Below are positions 1-6,862 of a stretch of DNA of 35,928 nt, piece by piece; the first letter of the stretch is position 1, and each line of letters opens with the position of its first letter. The notes below the pieces were generated by a model. The model ran no database searches and was not told the origin of the DNA. It saw only the letters and a list, made by a program, of their open reading frames with translations. The position numbers and the translations under genes were made by a program. This stretch comes from a virus, in IMG/VR virus record IMGVR_UViG_3300027153_000009, positions 1 to 35,928 of that record. One strand, given 5' to 3'.

Positions 1-63
1 GCTAACTGCACAAACAATAGTACTGGACGGTAGTTCTTTGATTAGTTGTCTGTAATCTTTCAT
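1..63 (-). CDS. Partial late protein with capsid-targeting N-terminus
   Basis: The first 21 codons of a gene that runs off the left edge. The peptide starts MKDYRQLIKE and continues with a hydrophobic stretch (TIVCAV) that looks like the first strand of an alpha/beta fold. The first ten residues fit the T4 capsid-targeting pattern (T4 internal proteins start MKTYQEFIAE), with I8-x-E10 as the expected gp21 protease site, as in three other genes of this window. A CTAAATA late promoter lies 33 bp upstream. The order targeting peptide, short linker, hydrophobic strand resembles the nucleotidyltransferase at 1909-2523, so a second such enzyme is possible, but the catalytic motif would lie outside the window. 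Confidence 0.65.
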   Translation of the reverse strand, partial: MKDYRQLIKELPSSTIVCAVS

Positions 64-95
64 TTAATCCATCTATAAAGTAATTTCTATTCATT

Positions 96-102
96 TATTT
101 AG
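96..102 (-). promoter_or_regulatory. Late promoter, CTAAATA type
   Basis: CTAAATA on the minus strand, just after the stop codon of the gene at 107-337 and 33 bp before the start codon at 63. T4-type late promoters consist of a -10 like TATAAATA read by gp55; CTAAATA variants are known in marine relatives. The position before a capsid-targeted protein supports late use. Confidence 0.6.
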
Positions 103-106
103 GCAA

Positions 107-337
107 TTATGCCACGCTAATTAACGCTTTTGCTGCTGCAACGATCCAACGACAGGCTACCTCGTCTGTGGCTAACTCCTGTTGGGCACGAATTTCAGCG
201 ATTTCATTGACCAAATACTCATATTCTTCTTTGGATAGCTGTCCCTGTTCATAATTTTCACGAATAACCAATAACTCGTTCGCCAATGCTGCTGCTGGAC
301 CACCCATTCCTGCTGCTTCTCTTAATTGTTCTAGCAT
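107..337 (-). CDS. Small SHOCT-like protein, 76 aa
   Basis: Function not known. The central part (about residues 20-50) has the pattern of a short SHOCT-type helical motif: a hydrophobic helix, a Gly-containing turn, then Ser-Lys-Glu-Glu-Tyr and a second helix. Such motifs usually mediate oligomerisation. There is no signal peptide or clear membrane helix, though the last 15 residues are mildly hydrophobic. The ATG at 337 has a good AAGGGG Shine-Dalgarno, and the start overlaps the end of the upstream gene by 7 bp, so it is co-transcribed with the late operon from 3.7 kb. Confidence 0.75.
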   Translation of the reverse strand: MLEQLREAAGMGGPAAALANELLVIRENYEQGQLSKEEYEYLVNEIAEIRAQQELATDEVACRWIVAAAKALISVA

Positions 338-519
338 CTTGGACCCCTTAAAAATTCAACAATACCTTTGGCAGTTTTCATATGTCGTGCTTTATATGCA
401 CGATATTCATTTACCTCATCCATAATTGGATTCTTAATTTCTTCTAATCCTATAGATTCATATCCTGGATGATAAGGTGCTTCTGCTACTAATCTATCTT
501 CAGTTGTAAATGTAGTCAT
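331..519 (-). CDS. Hypothetical protein, 62 aa
   Basis: I do not recognise this protein. It starts at the ATG at 519, which overlaps the TAA of the lipoprotein gene (TAATG), and ends inside the start of the next gene. An upstream start at 534 would add five residues but has no advantage. The sequence is soluble and charged, with a Tyr/Pro-rich N-terminal half and a Lys/Arg-rich C-terminus ending in a Cys. Tight overlaps on both sides show that it is a real member of the late operon. Confidence 0.7.
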   Translation of the reverse strand: MTTFTTEDRLVAEAPYHPGYESIGLEEIKNPIMDEVNEYRAYKARHMKTAKGIVEFLRGPRC

Positions 520-866
520 TATCTTCCTTTCCAAGCATCTACTATTACATCGATTCTAACTTTATTTGTTTTAACAACAGATTCGCAGAATACTTTGTTC
601 TTGGATTCTCCTGCTTTCTTGATAGCTTCTTGCAATTTTCCAATAGCTTCTGCTTGTGGGTCAGATCTTAAAACAGCATAAACTTTTAATCTCTCGATAT
701 ACTCGTCTGCGTTTTGGAACATTAACTGATTACCACATTCTAATTTATCAACTGCTATTTTGGTATCAACTAAACGACCAAACATTTCTGGGTCGTGTGG
801 TCTTGGTAGGATAACAGAACATGCAGATAAAGAAACTACGGCAAGAATCAGTATTAACTTTTTCAT
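519..866 (-). CDS. Small lipoprotein, 115 aa
   Basis: Residues 1-16 form a lipoprotein signal: two Lys, a run of Leu/Ile/Val/Ala and the lipobox L-S-A-C with Cys16. The mature part is about 100 residues, mainly helical and charged, with two further Cys. It is therefore exported and anchored in a membrane, probably the outer membrane or the periplasmic face of the inner one. Its start overlaps the preceding gene by 4 bp (ATGA). A lysis (outer spanin) or superinfection-exclusion role would suit a late phage lipoprotein, but no inner spanin partner is visible here, so the role is open. Confidence 0.75.
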   Translation of the reverse strand: MKKLILILAVVSLSACSVILPRPHDPEMFGRLVDTKIAVDKLECGNQLMFQNADEYIERLKVYAVLRSDPQAEAIGKLQEAIKKAGESKNKVFCESVVKTNKVRIDVIVDAWKGR

Positions 867-1909
867 ACAGCTTTACCTGCACTCTTTAATGAACTTAATG
901 GATCAGATTGAGAGTCGAACTTATGGGCTTGAGAAGCAAACTTCTTACCATTGTGATAGAAGTGAACAGAGCCACCACTGGATTTAACTGTAATATTCTT
1001 ATGGTCTTTAAGGATATGTTCGTGGTCTTCGCTTGGCTTACTTGTATGGTGTTGAACACCCTTAGCAGTTTGATATGTTGTATGCTTAATAAAACTGTGC
1101 CCCTTTTCTTCTGCAGGAGTCTTATGTGCATGTAGAACTTCACGAATATGTTTAACTACATGGTCGTGGTTATTGTTGTCTAAGTGGTGCTGCAACTCAG
1201 CAGCATGATCGTGAGCAACTTTATGTAAAAGTTCTTTGTTGCGTTTCTTAATATCATCATGCAACTTAGGATCTGCTTTTGCAATTTCTTTACGCTGGTC
1301 TTTATTCTTACCTTTTAATTTAGGATGAGCAGCAAGTATTGCGTCTTGATGATCTTTATAATGCTGTCTGGCTTTTGAACCACCAGATTCCATACCAAGA
1401 CTTGAAGACGGAATGTTTTTACTGGACTTATCGCTGACTTTTAAACTTACGCCATGATGATGTTCTTTACCTGTCTTTGGATGCTTGGTAGTTACATAAA
1501 CGTCAGAAGAATCTTCTTTCTGTGTTGCTTTGTGACCAGTTACCTTTTCTGTATCTCCAGGTTTTGAAGTCCAATGCACTGCTGAAATCTTATGCCCTTT
1601 GTGAGTAGAATCGATATGTGCCTTAATATGATTGGCAGCACTCTCTGCATTTTTAGCGATCTTATCATAATCTTTAGGGTGAATTTGTTTCTTTAATCTC
1701 TCGTGTGCTTGCTCAGGTGTTTCATCGTTTTCATTCTTGTGTTTCTCTAGATGCTTACCACCATTTAAATGTTTGCCGACTAATAGTTCGTGCAACACAC
1801 CTTTAGTGTTATTGGAAACACCACCCTCTTTGGAAGCATCATCAGCTGCTTCGATAAGCAATTCTTCGTAGTATTGTTCTTCTGCTAAGAACGATTTAAA
1901 ATTTTTCAT
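863..1909 (-). CDS. Capsid-targeted basic His/Lys-rich protein, possible PD-(D/E)XK fold
   Basis: 348 aa, starting MKNFKSFLAEE. The first ten residues match the T4 internal-protein targeting sequence with the gp21 protease site L8-A9-E10. The rest is extraordinarily rich in His, Lys, Ser and Asp, as expected of a protein packed against DNA. Around residues 133-160 a strand with Asp (SSDVYV) is followed about 20 residues later by a strand ending in SLK, which resembles the D...(E/S)xK signature of PD-(D/E)XK nucleases; this is weak evidence. The gene abuts the nucleotidyltransferase (shared base at 1909) and is the third targeting-sequence gene of the operon. Likely a packaged, injected protein; the activity is uncertain. 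Confidence 0.8.
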   Translation of the reverse strand: MKNFKSFLAEEQYYEELLIEAADDASKEGGVSNNTKGVLHELLVGKHLNGGKHLEKHKNENDETPEQAHERLKKQIHPKDYDKIAKNAESAANHIKAHIDSTHKGHKISAVHWTSKPGDTEKVTGHKATQKEDSSDVYVTTKHPKTGKEHHHGVSLKVSDKSSKNIPSSSLGMESGGSKARQHYKDHQDAILAAHPKLKGKNKDQRKEIAKADPKLHDDIKKRNKELLHKVAHDHAAELQHHLDNNNHDHVVKHIREVLHAHKTPAEEKGHSFIKHTTYQTAKGVQHHTSKPSEDHEHILKDHKNITVKSSGGSVHFYHNGKKFASQAHKFDSQSDPLSSLKSAGKAV

Positions 1910-2523
1910 TACTTTACACCCATATGTTTACGTAAGTCGTGATACAATTCTGTTTTATGTTCTGGTTTCATCTGTGACGATAGATGAGATTCAAACTTTT
2001 TCTGTTCACCAGCTGCAGCGTGACCACGAAGTTTAGTTCCAGAAATACCTTCAGTTCCTTTTGCATTTGGATCACGTTTACCTGCATTGTGGAACTTTAT
2101 ACTCTTGAAATTGTAATGTCCATGTGGACCTTCTTTTCCATTATACTTTTTAATCAATTCATGCATTGGTTTACGATCATCGCCACCAGCAAAGTGTAAA
2201 TGAGTAACACCTTTTTTGTGCAACTCAGCAGCATGATGAAGAACAGTAGGATGTTCTTTATCAGCTACCTTAACATTGGTTCCAGGAAATGCTCTCTCTG
2301 CATGTTTCTTTTTAACATCAGGTGGTAATGGATTAGATCCGTCTTTAGTTGCATGCGAACCTGATAATACCAATGTATGTTCTGCATTATGTTTCTTGGC
2401 AGTATCATGCATATGGGTTACGAGTTTCTCATGACCAGCAGTTGGAGGATTCATTCGACCAAAAGCAAGAACATGATGAACGTCTTTTTCTGATTCTACA
2501 ATATAAGATTTAAATGTCTTCAT
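1909..2523 (-). CDS. Capsid-targeted nucleotidyltransferase-like protein
   Basis: 204 aa. Residues 1-10 (MKTFKSYIVE) form a capsid-targeting peptide with the expected cleavage I8-V9-E10. From about residue 17 a Rossmann-type nucleotidyltransferase begins: a hydrophobic strand, then GRMNPPTAGH (residues 22-31), the equivalent of the (H/T)xGH nucleotide-binding motif, and near residue 160 ISGTKLR, the equivalent of the ISxTxxR motif of the cytidylyltransferase/NadM/NadR superfamily. Members join a nucleotide to a phosphorylated partner with release of pyrophosphate; the substrate here is unknown. The protein is basic and His/Lys-rich. It overlaps the upstream ligase-like gene by 4 bp. An NAD-related role would fit an injected early-acting enzyme but is conjecture. 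Confidence 0.82.
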   Translation of the reverse strand: MKTFKSYIVESEKDVHHVLAFGRMNPPTAGHEKLVTHMHDTAKKHNAEHTLVLSGSHATKDGSNPLPPDVKKKHAERAFPGTNVKVADKEHPTVLHHAAELHKKGVTHLHFAGGDDRKPMHELIKKYNGKEGPHGHYNFKSIKFHNAGKRDPNAKGTEGISGTKLRGHAAAGEQKKFESHLSSQMKPEHKTELYHDLRKHMGVK

Positions 2524-3713
2524 TTTCTTGGCTTTAATAAGTTGGCTTTACTGAATTCTGCACGATTAACAATTTTAGATGGTTCTTGTTTACCTTTGTG
2601 CGTATAATTTATAACATATCCCTCAGGATCTGTTTTCTTATCTCCAATATGATGCTCAAGACCGCCAGTATGCTGGTTTAAATTCTTAACTAAAAGGTTT
2701 TTACCTTGCTGTAAATGCTGATGCATTTTAAATAGATTCTCATAATGCTCTTTATTTTTCTCAACATGCGCAGCGTGACCAGAACCAAGATTACGCTGAG
2801 CAGTTTGTCCCTTCTCAGACTTTAGTTTAGACGCTTTCTTTTCATAAACATCCTGAATATGTTTAATGAATCCTTTTGCGTTTGGTTTTGTATCTTTGCG
2901 AACTGTTTGATTGATGTAAGTTCCCAAATGTCCAGCATCACCTTTGTGTTCTGGATGGATCGCACCATACATCTTATCGCCGTGTTTATCATGAATATCT
3001 TTTGCAGCATTCATGTGGCTTTGGAATCTTTTCTGATCTGCTTGAGTATATTTAACTTTGCTAGTATCATGCTCGGCACCAGCAAGATGCACATCTTTGT
3101 GTTGACCAAAACTTTTCATATCAGGATGAGGAGTTGCTTTCATCGAAGCAAAATCTTTACCCTCATATTTTTGGTGAACAACTAACCCAAATTTAGATTG
3201 GGCTGTTTTCTTGGCTTCATCGCCATGCGCAGTATACTTAATTGTATTTGGTGTATAAGAAGCAGTTCCCTTCTTCTCATCATATTTAACATCACCCTCA
3301 GAGTGCATAACGTCACCCTGATATACACCTTGCTTAGGTGCAACCTTTGGTAGATGTTTTAGAGCATGCTTTAATTTTTCTGCGAGACCTGGAGCATGAC
3401 CATGGTTCTTGTCAATGTCCTTAGCAGTATAGTTGATTTTTGGGTTTTTATTGAACGCTGACTTGGAAGCAACAAAGAATTTTCCAGTTTCTGGATGCTT
3501 TCCAAAAACCAATGATGGCGATCCGTCATATTTCATGGTCAGATCGCTGGATTGTTTCCCAGCTTTAATGTGTTCATGTCCATGGTTTAGTGCACCAAGA
3601 GCATGTTCGAACCCTGAAGAACCATGGAATAGAGGGCGATCCTCTACATGATGGATGTGCTTCAGTTTCTCTTCTTCGGTTTCTTCTTTAAGGAATGTTT
3701 GGAACGACTTCAT
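2520..3713 (-). CDS. Capsid-targeted DUF6267-like protein with ligase-type motifs
   Basis: 397 aa when started at the ATG at 3713, which places the targeting sequence MKSFQTFLKEE exactly at the N-terminus (an ATG three codons upstream also exists). It looks like the phage family DUF6267. Motifs recall the covalent nucleotidyltransferase (DNA/RNA ligase, capping enzyme) superfamily: K61-Y-D-G-S-P as motif I, GVYQGDVMH near residue 130 as a possible motif III, and PEGYVINY followed by a Lys and R-A-E-F near the C-terminus as motifs IV/V. The protein is very basic and His-rich. First gene of the late operon, behind a promoter cassette and a TATAAATA late promoter. Ligase activity is inference; the capsid-targeting peptide is plain. 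Confidence 0.8.
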   Translation of the reverse strand: MKSFQTFLKEETEEEKLKHIHHVEDRPLFHGSSGFEHALGALNHGHEHIKAGKQSSDLTMKYDGSPSLVFGKHPETGKFFVASKSAFNKNPKINYTAKDIDKNHGHAPGLAEKLKHALKHLPKVAPKQGVYQGDVMHSEGDVKYDEKKGTASYTPNTIKYTAHGDEAKKTAQSKFGLVVHQKYEGKDFASMKATPHPDMKSFGQHKDVHLAGAEHDTSKVKYTQADQKRFQSHMNAAKDIHDKHGDKMYGAIHPEHKGDAGHLGTYINQTVRKDTKPNAKGFIKHIQDVYEKKASKLKSEKGQTAQRNLGSGHAAHVEKNKEHYENLFKMHQHLQQGKNLLVKNLNQHTGGLEHHIGDKKTDPEGYVINYTHKGKQEPSKIVNRAEFSKANLLKPRK

Positions 3714-3732
3714 TTTACCCATCTATACAGTT

Positions 3733-3761
3733 ATTATACCCTACTTTTACAATAAAGTAAA
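3733..3761 (-). promoter_or_regulatory. Sigma70-type promoter, TTTACT-17-TATAAT
   Basis: Minus strand: -35 TTTACT at 3761-3756, a 17-bp spacer, and -10 TATAAT at 3738-3733, about 20 bp before the first gene of the capsid-targeted operon. It shares the flanking GC before the -35 and the 17-bp spacing with the other promoters of this window and lies directly after a stem-loop. Confidence 0.75.
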
Positions 3762-3773
3762 GCATTATTTTAG

Positions 3774-3800
3774 TAACCCTACGTTCTGAAGGGTTATTTT
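3774..3800 (+). terminator. Stem-loop, likely terminator, inverted relative to its relatives
   Basis: TAACCCT and AGGGTTA pair around a 9-nt loop (3774-3796), followed on the plus strand by TTTT. The stem and loop resemble the hairpins at 19493, 28581 and 31092, but here the family sequence reads on the plus strand instead of the minus strand. It may be bidirectional, or it may mainly stop antisense transcription; minus-strand readout lacks a U-tract. Confidence 0.55.
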
Positions 3801-3829
3801 AATCCATTGAAAACAATGACTTACAGAGG

Positions 3830-3837
3830 TATTTATA
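3830..3837 (-). promoter_or_regulatory. Late promoter, TATAAATA
   Basis: A perfect T4 late -10 element, TATAAATA, on the minus strand, followed by CC and CT as in many T4 late promoters. It lies between the stop codon of the PD-(D/E)XK-like gene and the capsid-targeted operon starting at 3713. The stem-loop at 3774-3796 lies between this promoter and the operon and must be read through if this promoter drives it. Confidence 0.75.
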
Positions 3838-3842
3838 AAAGT

Positions 3843-4646
3843 CTATGAAGCGAATGCTTTAAGTAGAGACTGATTGTCAGTTAAGCTGTAAGCTGTTCTA
3901 TTAATAGTGACGTTATTTTGGGATGTAATGGGTGCTAGGTTATAGAGAGATTTTCTTAGGTTTGAAAATTCTAAAGTCATAACGAACTGGTAATCGCCAC
4001 CACCCTTTGGCTGGCATCTAGTTCTGATTCTAGCTGATGTGCAGTTTGAGAAATCTTCGATCTTCTTGGTTAGCTTGGCATTCAATTTTAACGGATCGAA
4101 TTTATTCATTAAATAGAACCCATGAGTACCTACATTGATGTAGTAGGTTTTCTTCTTATTGTAGTAGTCACAGATAGCCTTAGCTGGGACTGTTATGTGG
4201 ACCTCGTTCTCACCCTTATAACTTTGTATATCAATTTCATACGCTTTGCGTTTGTCTTTAATACCACCAGTAAGTATTTTTCTACCAGCTTGGTCATTCT
4301 GTAGAATAGGAACTTTACTTCTCCACTTCTCACCAGCAGTACCCGATACATTCATTTCTTGGAGAAGGTTGTATTGAGTTGCGATATCTCGCATCATGAT
4401 TTTCTCAGGATCGCCTTTAAGGTCTTCAGCGAATGCCCACTTACCGTTGTAGTATTTTAATACTAGAGATCCTGCTGCAGTTGGGGATATCTTTAACTCA
4501 CATCCTGTTGATGTTGATATACTTTTAGTGACGATAGAAAGATCTGGTTTATCGTGCGATGCGCCAGCTGGATCACCTACAGTGATTTTGTATTCTTTCA
4601 ATACGTTATGTGCGTTTCTCTCGTAATCGAAACCTTTTTGTGCCAT
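3843..4646 (-). CDS. PD-(D/E)XK nuclease-like protein
   Basis: 267 aa from the ATG at 4646 (MAQKG); an ATG five codons upstream lies in a palindrome. The N-terminal 55 residues carry the layout of a PD-(D/E)XK nuclease: E9 in the first helix, P34-D35 before a strand, and E50-L-K52 in the next strand. The remaining 200 residues, with several basic patches and a Cys pair, have no motif I recognise. A CTAAATA promoter 28 bp upstream makes it a late gene. A nuclease or a catalytically changed relative with a structural role are both possible. The call rests on motif spacing only. Confidence 0.65.
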   Translation of the reverse strand: MAQKGFDYERNAHNVLKEYKITVGDPAGASHDKPDLSIVTKSISTSTGCELKISPTAAGSLVLKYYNGKWAFAEDLKGDPEKIMMRDIATQYNLLQEMNVSGTAGEKWRSKVPILQNDQAGRKILTGGIKDKRKAYEIDIQSYKGENEVHITVPAKAICDYYNKKKTYYINVGTHGFYLMNKFDPLKLNAKLTKKIEDFSNCTSARIRTRCQPKGGGDYQFVMTLEFSNLRKSLYNLAPITSQNNVTINRTAYSLTDNQSLLKAFAS

Positions 4647-4655
4647 GGGAACCCC

Positions 4656-4673
4656 GTACAATAATTATTGTAC
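4656..4673. repeat. Perfect 18-bp palindrome
   Basis: GTACAATAATTATTGTAC is its own reverse complement. It lies between the late promoter at 4674-4680 and the start codon at 4646, so it would be in the first bases of the late transcript. It could be an operator for a dimeric repressor or an RNA hairpin that affects the nearby start. Confidence 0.7.
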
Positions 4674-5389
4674 TATTTAGGTCTGCGCTGTCTACGAATA
4701 ACTTTCTCGTATTTGCGATCCCACTTACCGATCTGGTCAATGATCTTTCTTGGAGATTCATTGTTTCGGAAGTCGTAGTCGAATGTCTTGAGGAAATAGT
4801 GGAGGGTTTTTGAATCGCGAGATTTCTTGCAGCGATTTAGTAGCGTATTAATATCTACGTTTGGTCTTAGTACTTTGAAGTCTAGGTATACACAATGAGC
4901 ATATGCTTGTATCTCATCGAACTCAGAAAGGTACTTTCTTTCTGCGTCTTTTTTGGCTATACCAACTTTCTTATAAGGAACAACATAATTGCTCCATGTA
5001 TCATCACGTCTATCATATTGCATGAAGTGAATTATCTCATGCATCAAAGTTTGCAATAAACGAAACTTAAACTTTTCCCAAACTTGGTCATTGAAATTAA
5101 ATGTATCAAATTTGGTTGTATGTATTATTAAAAGTGACTGTCTATTTTCTGGATCATACTCACCACCAATACAAACATACTTCTCAGTCCAACTAGCCTT
5201 AGACTTCTCTTCTCTCCATACAACTTTAGTTCGCCACTTTTTAAGATAGTTGGCTAAACCTTTTGAATCGTTTCTATACTTGTCTAGATCCTTGAGGACT
5301 TTTGCTGGAACAAGTTTAGCCCTAAATGGACGCTCATAAAAATTGAGCATGTCCATCCAGTCGGAGTTATAATTTTCCAGGAACTTCAT
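4673..5389 (-). CDS. Zincin-like metallopeptidase (HEXXH), 238 aa
   Basis: A putative zinc peptidase. H117-E118-I-I-H121 is the HEXXH zinc site in a helix, and about 38 residues on comes E159-I-Q-A-Y-A, the usual place and surroundings of the third zinc ligand in gluzincins (E-x-x-A). Both ends are rich in Lys and Arg and may bind DNA or RNA. No signal peptide, so it acts in the cytoplasm. Start chosen at 5389, after the HAD gene's stop, because the longer frame only adds 17 residues translated from that gene's tail. It follows the TET/JBP-glycosyltransferase-HAD block; the link to DNA modification is positional only. Substrate unknown. Confidence 0.75.
   Translation of the reverse strand: MKFLENYNSDWMDMLNFYERPFRAKLVPAKVLKDLDKYRNDSKGLANYLKKWRTKVVWREEKSKASWTEKYVCIGGEYDPENRQSLLIIHTTKFDTFNFNDQVWEKFKFRLLQTLMHEIIHFMQYDRRDDTWSNYVVPYKKVGIAKKDAERKYLSEFDEIQAYAHCVYLDFKVLRPNVDINTLLNRCKKSRDSKTLHYFLKTFDYDFRNNESPRKIIDQIGKWDRKYEKVIRRQRRPK
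4674..4680 (-). promoter_or_regulatory. Late promoter, CTAAATA type
   Basis: CTAAATA on the minus strand, 28 bp before the ATG at 4646. Its last bases form part of the TAG stop codon of the upstream gene. The spacing to the start codon matches that of the CTAAATA element at 21366 (27 bp). Confidence 0.6.
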
Positions 5390-5397
5390 ATTCAGCC

Positions 5398-5850
5398 CTA
5401 TTTGATAAAAGGAACTGGCTCCTGCATACCCCTTTCCCAAAAATACAACTCAACAGTTTGGGGTAACAGTTTGCGCATCCCTCTCAGTACTTTTTTGTTG
5501 TCTTCATAATGTCGTTGTATACCCAATTCAAGCACCCTTTCGGACTTAAATCGGACTACATTTTCAACAGTTCTGGTATTATCTAGAAGATGGAAGGAAA
5601 TTACTCTTCCACCATAATATTTATTCAGCCAGTCTTTTGTGATTGTATGTATTCTTGGCTCTCGTTTTCTTGCAGAAATGGCGTAAAATTGGGTCTCAAC
5701 TGGCTCTATAAGTTTCTCGGCATTCTCGTACCAATCGTACAAAAAGTCCTTCCTAGCCTTTCTTTGAACCCCATTCATTTTACCCCACTTCATTTCGGAT
5801 GGCGGTGGCTGAGCAGCCAGAACCCCATCGATGTCATAAGAAACTATCAT
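5398..5850 (-). CDS. HAD-superfamily phosphatase-like protein
   Basis: 150 aa with the haloacid dehalogenase signature: D6-I-D8-G-V-L as motif I (nucleophile and acid/base Asp), a strand ending in S59 as motif II, K102 as a candidate motif III, and E116-D117-N as motif IV. The family removes phosphate from nucleotides, sugars or polynucleotide ends; the small size suggests a cap-less enzyme such as a polynucleotide 3'-phosphatase or 5'-nucleotidase type. The ATG overlaps the glycosyltransferase stop (4 bp), so the two are made together, which hints at work on a nucleotide or sugar-nucleotide of the same pathway. Confidence 0.8.
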   Translation of the reverse strand: MIVSYDIDGVLAAQPPPSEMKWGKMNGVQRKARKDFLYDWYENAEKLIEPVETQFYAISARKREPRIHTITKDWLNKYYGGRVISFHLLDNTRTVENVVRFKSERVLELGIQRHYEDNKKVLRGMRKLLPQTVELYFWERGMQEPVPFIK

Positions 5851-6854
5851 AGGATTAATGGATCAACCTTTCCAGTCTTTTCTACAACAGCTTTCTGCTT
5901 TTCCCAGATATTTCTACGGACTTCCTCTGGGAATGACGCAAACTTATCCAACTCCATTTTGGTATCTGTAGGGAAACACCAATTCAAACCATTGTTACCT
6001 TTCGGTGCGCAGACAGGAATACCTGCATAAAGAGCATGATATGCACGACCAGTTCTCCAACCAGACTTCTTATGTTTATCGTCATAGACAGCTAGACAGC
6101 CATAGAACTGTTGATAGAACTTTCTACGATCTCTTTGCTGTGGGTTTGGTAGAATCTCAAGTGCTTCAAAATCATCCCATTCAGCTTCTTTACCTGCAAC
6201 TTGAAGACAACGTGAAGAAGTAAACTCTTTGAAGTATTTGGTTCTGCCATTTGGTCTACCAATGTAAACCACCTTCTCAATATTACCTGGATGAAATTCA
6301 GCAAACTCCATACCAGATGCCATGGGTAAATCAACAGTTGTAGTTCCGATAGGACACTTCAGGATAGTTGCAACTTCATTACACTCAGTCGCATTGGCTG
6401 CAATAGTCCAACGTGACCAATCTTCATCAGGTAACAACTCCCAAAGGAATGGAAGATCTGGATCGTCATTCAAAAAGATGATGCGACCCTTATGTGCTTT
6501 AATCATCTCAACAGTTTTATCCCAGTACTTCTGATAGAACTGCAAATTAGTTCCACCAAACTCAAGCATGAGAACATCACAATCTTGATATGTGTCAAAT
6601 GTTTCAAACCCATCATCTTTGGTTGCATCAGTTGCTTCTGATAGTGGAATGATTCGATGACCAAAATCAAGCATGTTCTTGAACAGAGCAACACGTTTCT
6701 CTACCCATGCTCCACGAACACCATTCTCTTTGTTGGTCAAACCAATCTTACCAGAAACTCTGCGATAACCAATTTTAGTTCCAGTATTGCTAGAGTTCTT
6801 TGAATAGAACCACTCTAACAACCTTTCTTCACCTAGAAACTCATGTAGTGACAT
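5847..6854 (-). CDS. Glycosyltransferase (GT-B-like), candidate DNA glucosyltransferase
   Basis: 335 aa. The layout is that of a two-Rossmann-domain (GT-B) transferase: an N-terminal half with alternating strands (DVLMLEFGG, GRIIFLNDD), a hinge, then a second half starting with VVYIGRPNG and a C-terminal donor site region where S-G-W-R-T-G-R-A-Y-H-A-L-Y-A-G-I-P-V precedes a short loop and helix. Overall length is close to T4 beta-glucosyltransferase (351 aa), which glucosylates hydroxymethylcytosine in DNA. It lies 9 bp behind the TET/JBP dioxygenase, which would supply a hydroxymethyl base. Acting on DNA is inference; a glycan or protein target is the alternative. Start at 6854 has an AAGG Shine-Dalgarno. 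Confidence 0.75.
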   Translation of the reverse strand: MSLHEFLGEERLLEWFYSKNSSNTGTKIGYRRVSGKIGLTNKENGVRGAWVEKRVALFKNMLDFGHRIIPLSEATDATKDDGFETFDTYQDCDVLMLEFGGTNLQFYQKYWDKTVEMIKAHKGRIIFLNDDPDLPFLWELLPDEDWSRWTIAANATECNEVATILKCPIGTTTVDLPMASGMEFAEFHPGNIEKVVYIGRPNGRTKYFKEFTSSRCLQVAGKEAEWDDFEALEILPNPQQRDRRKFYQQFYGCLAVYDDKHKKSGWRTGRAYHALYAGIPVCAPKGNNGLNWCFPTDTKMELDKFASFPEEVRRNIWEKQKAVVEKTGKVDPLIL

Positions 6855-6862
6855 AATAAACC

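Noticed and set aside
5847-6854. Capsid-targeting peptide on the glycosyltransferase (MSLHEFLGEE)
   Set aside because: The FLxEE block is one position out of register, the second residue is not Lys, and the gene is not behind a late promoter.
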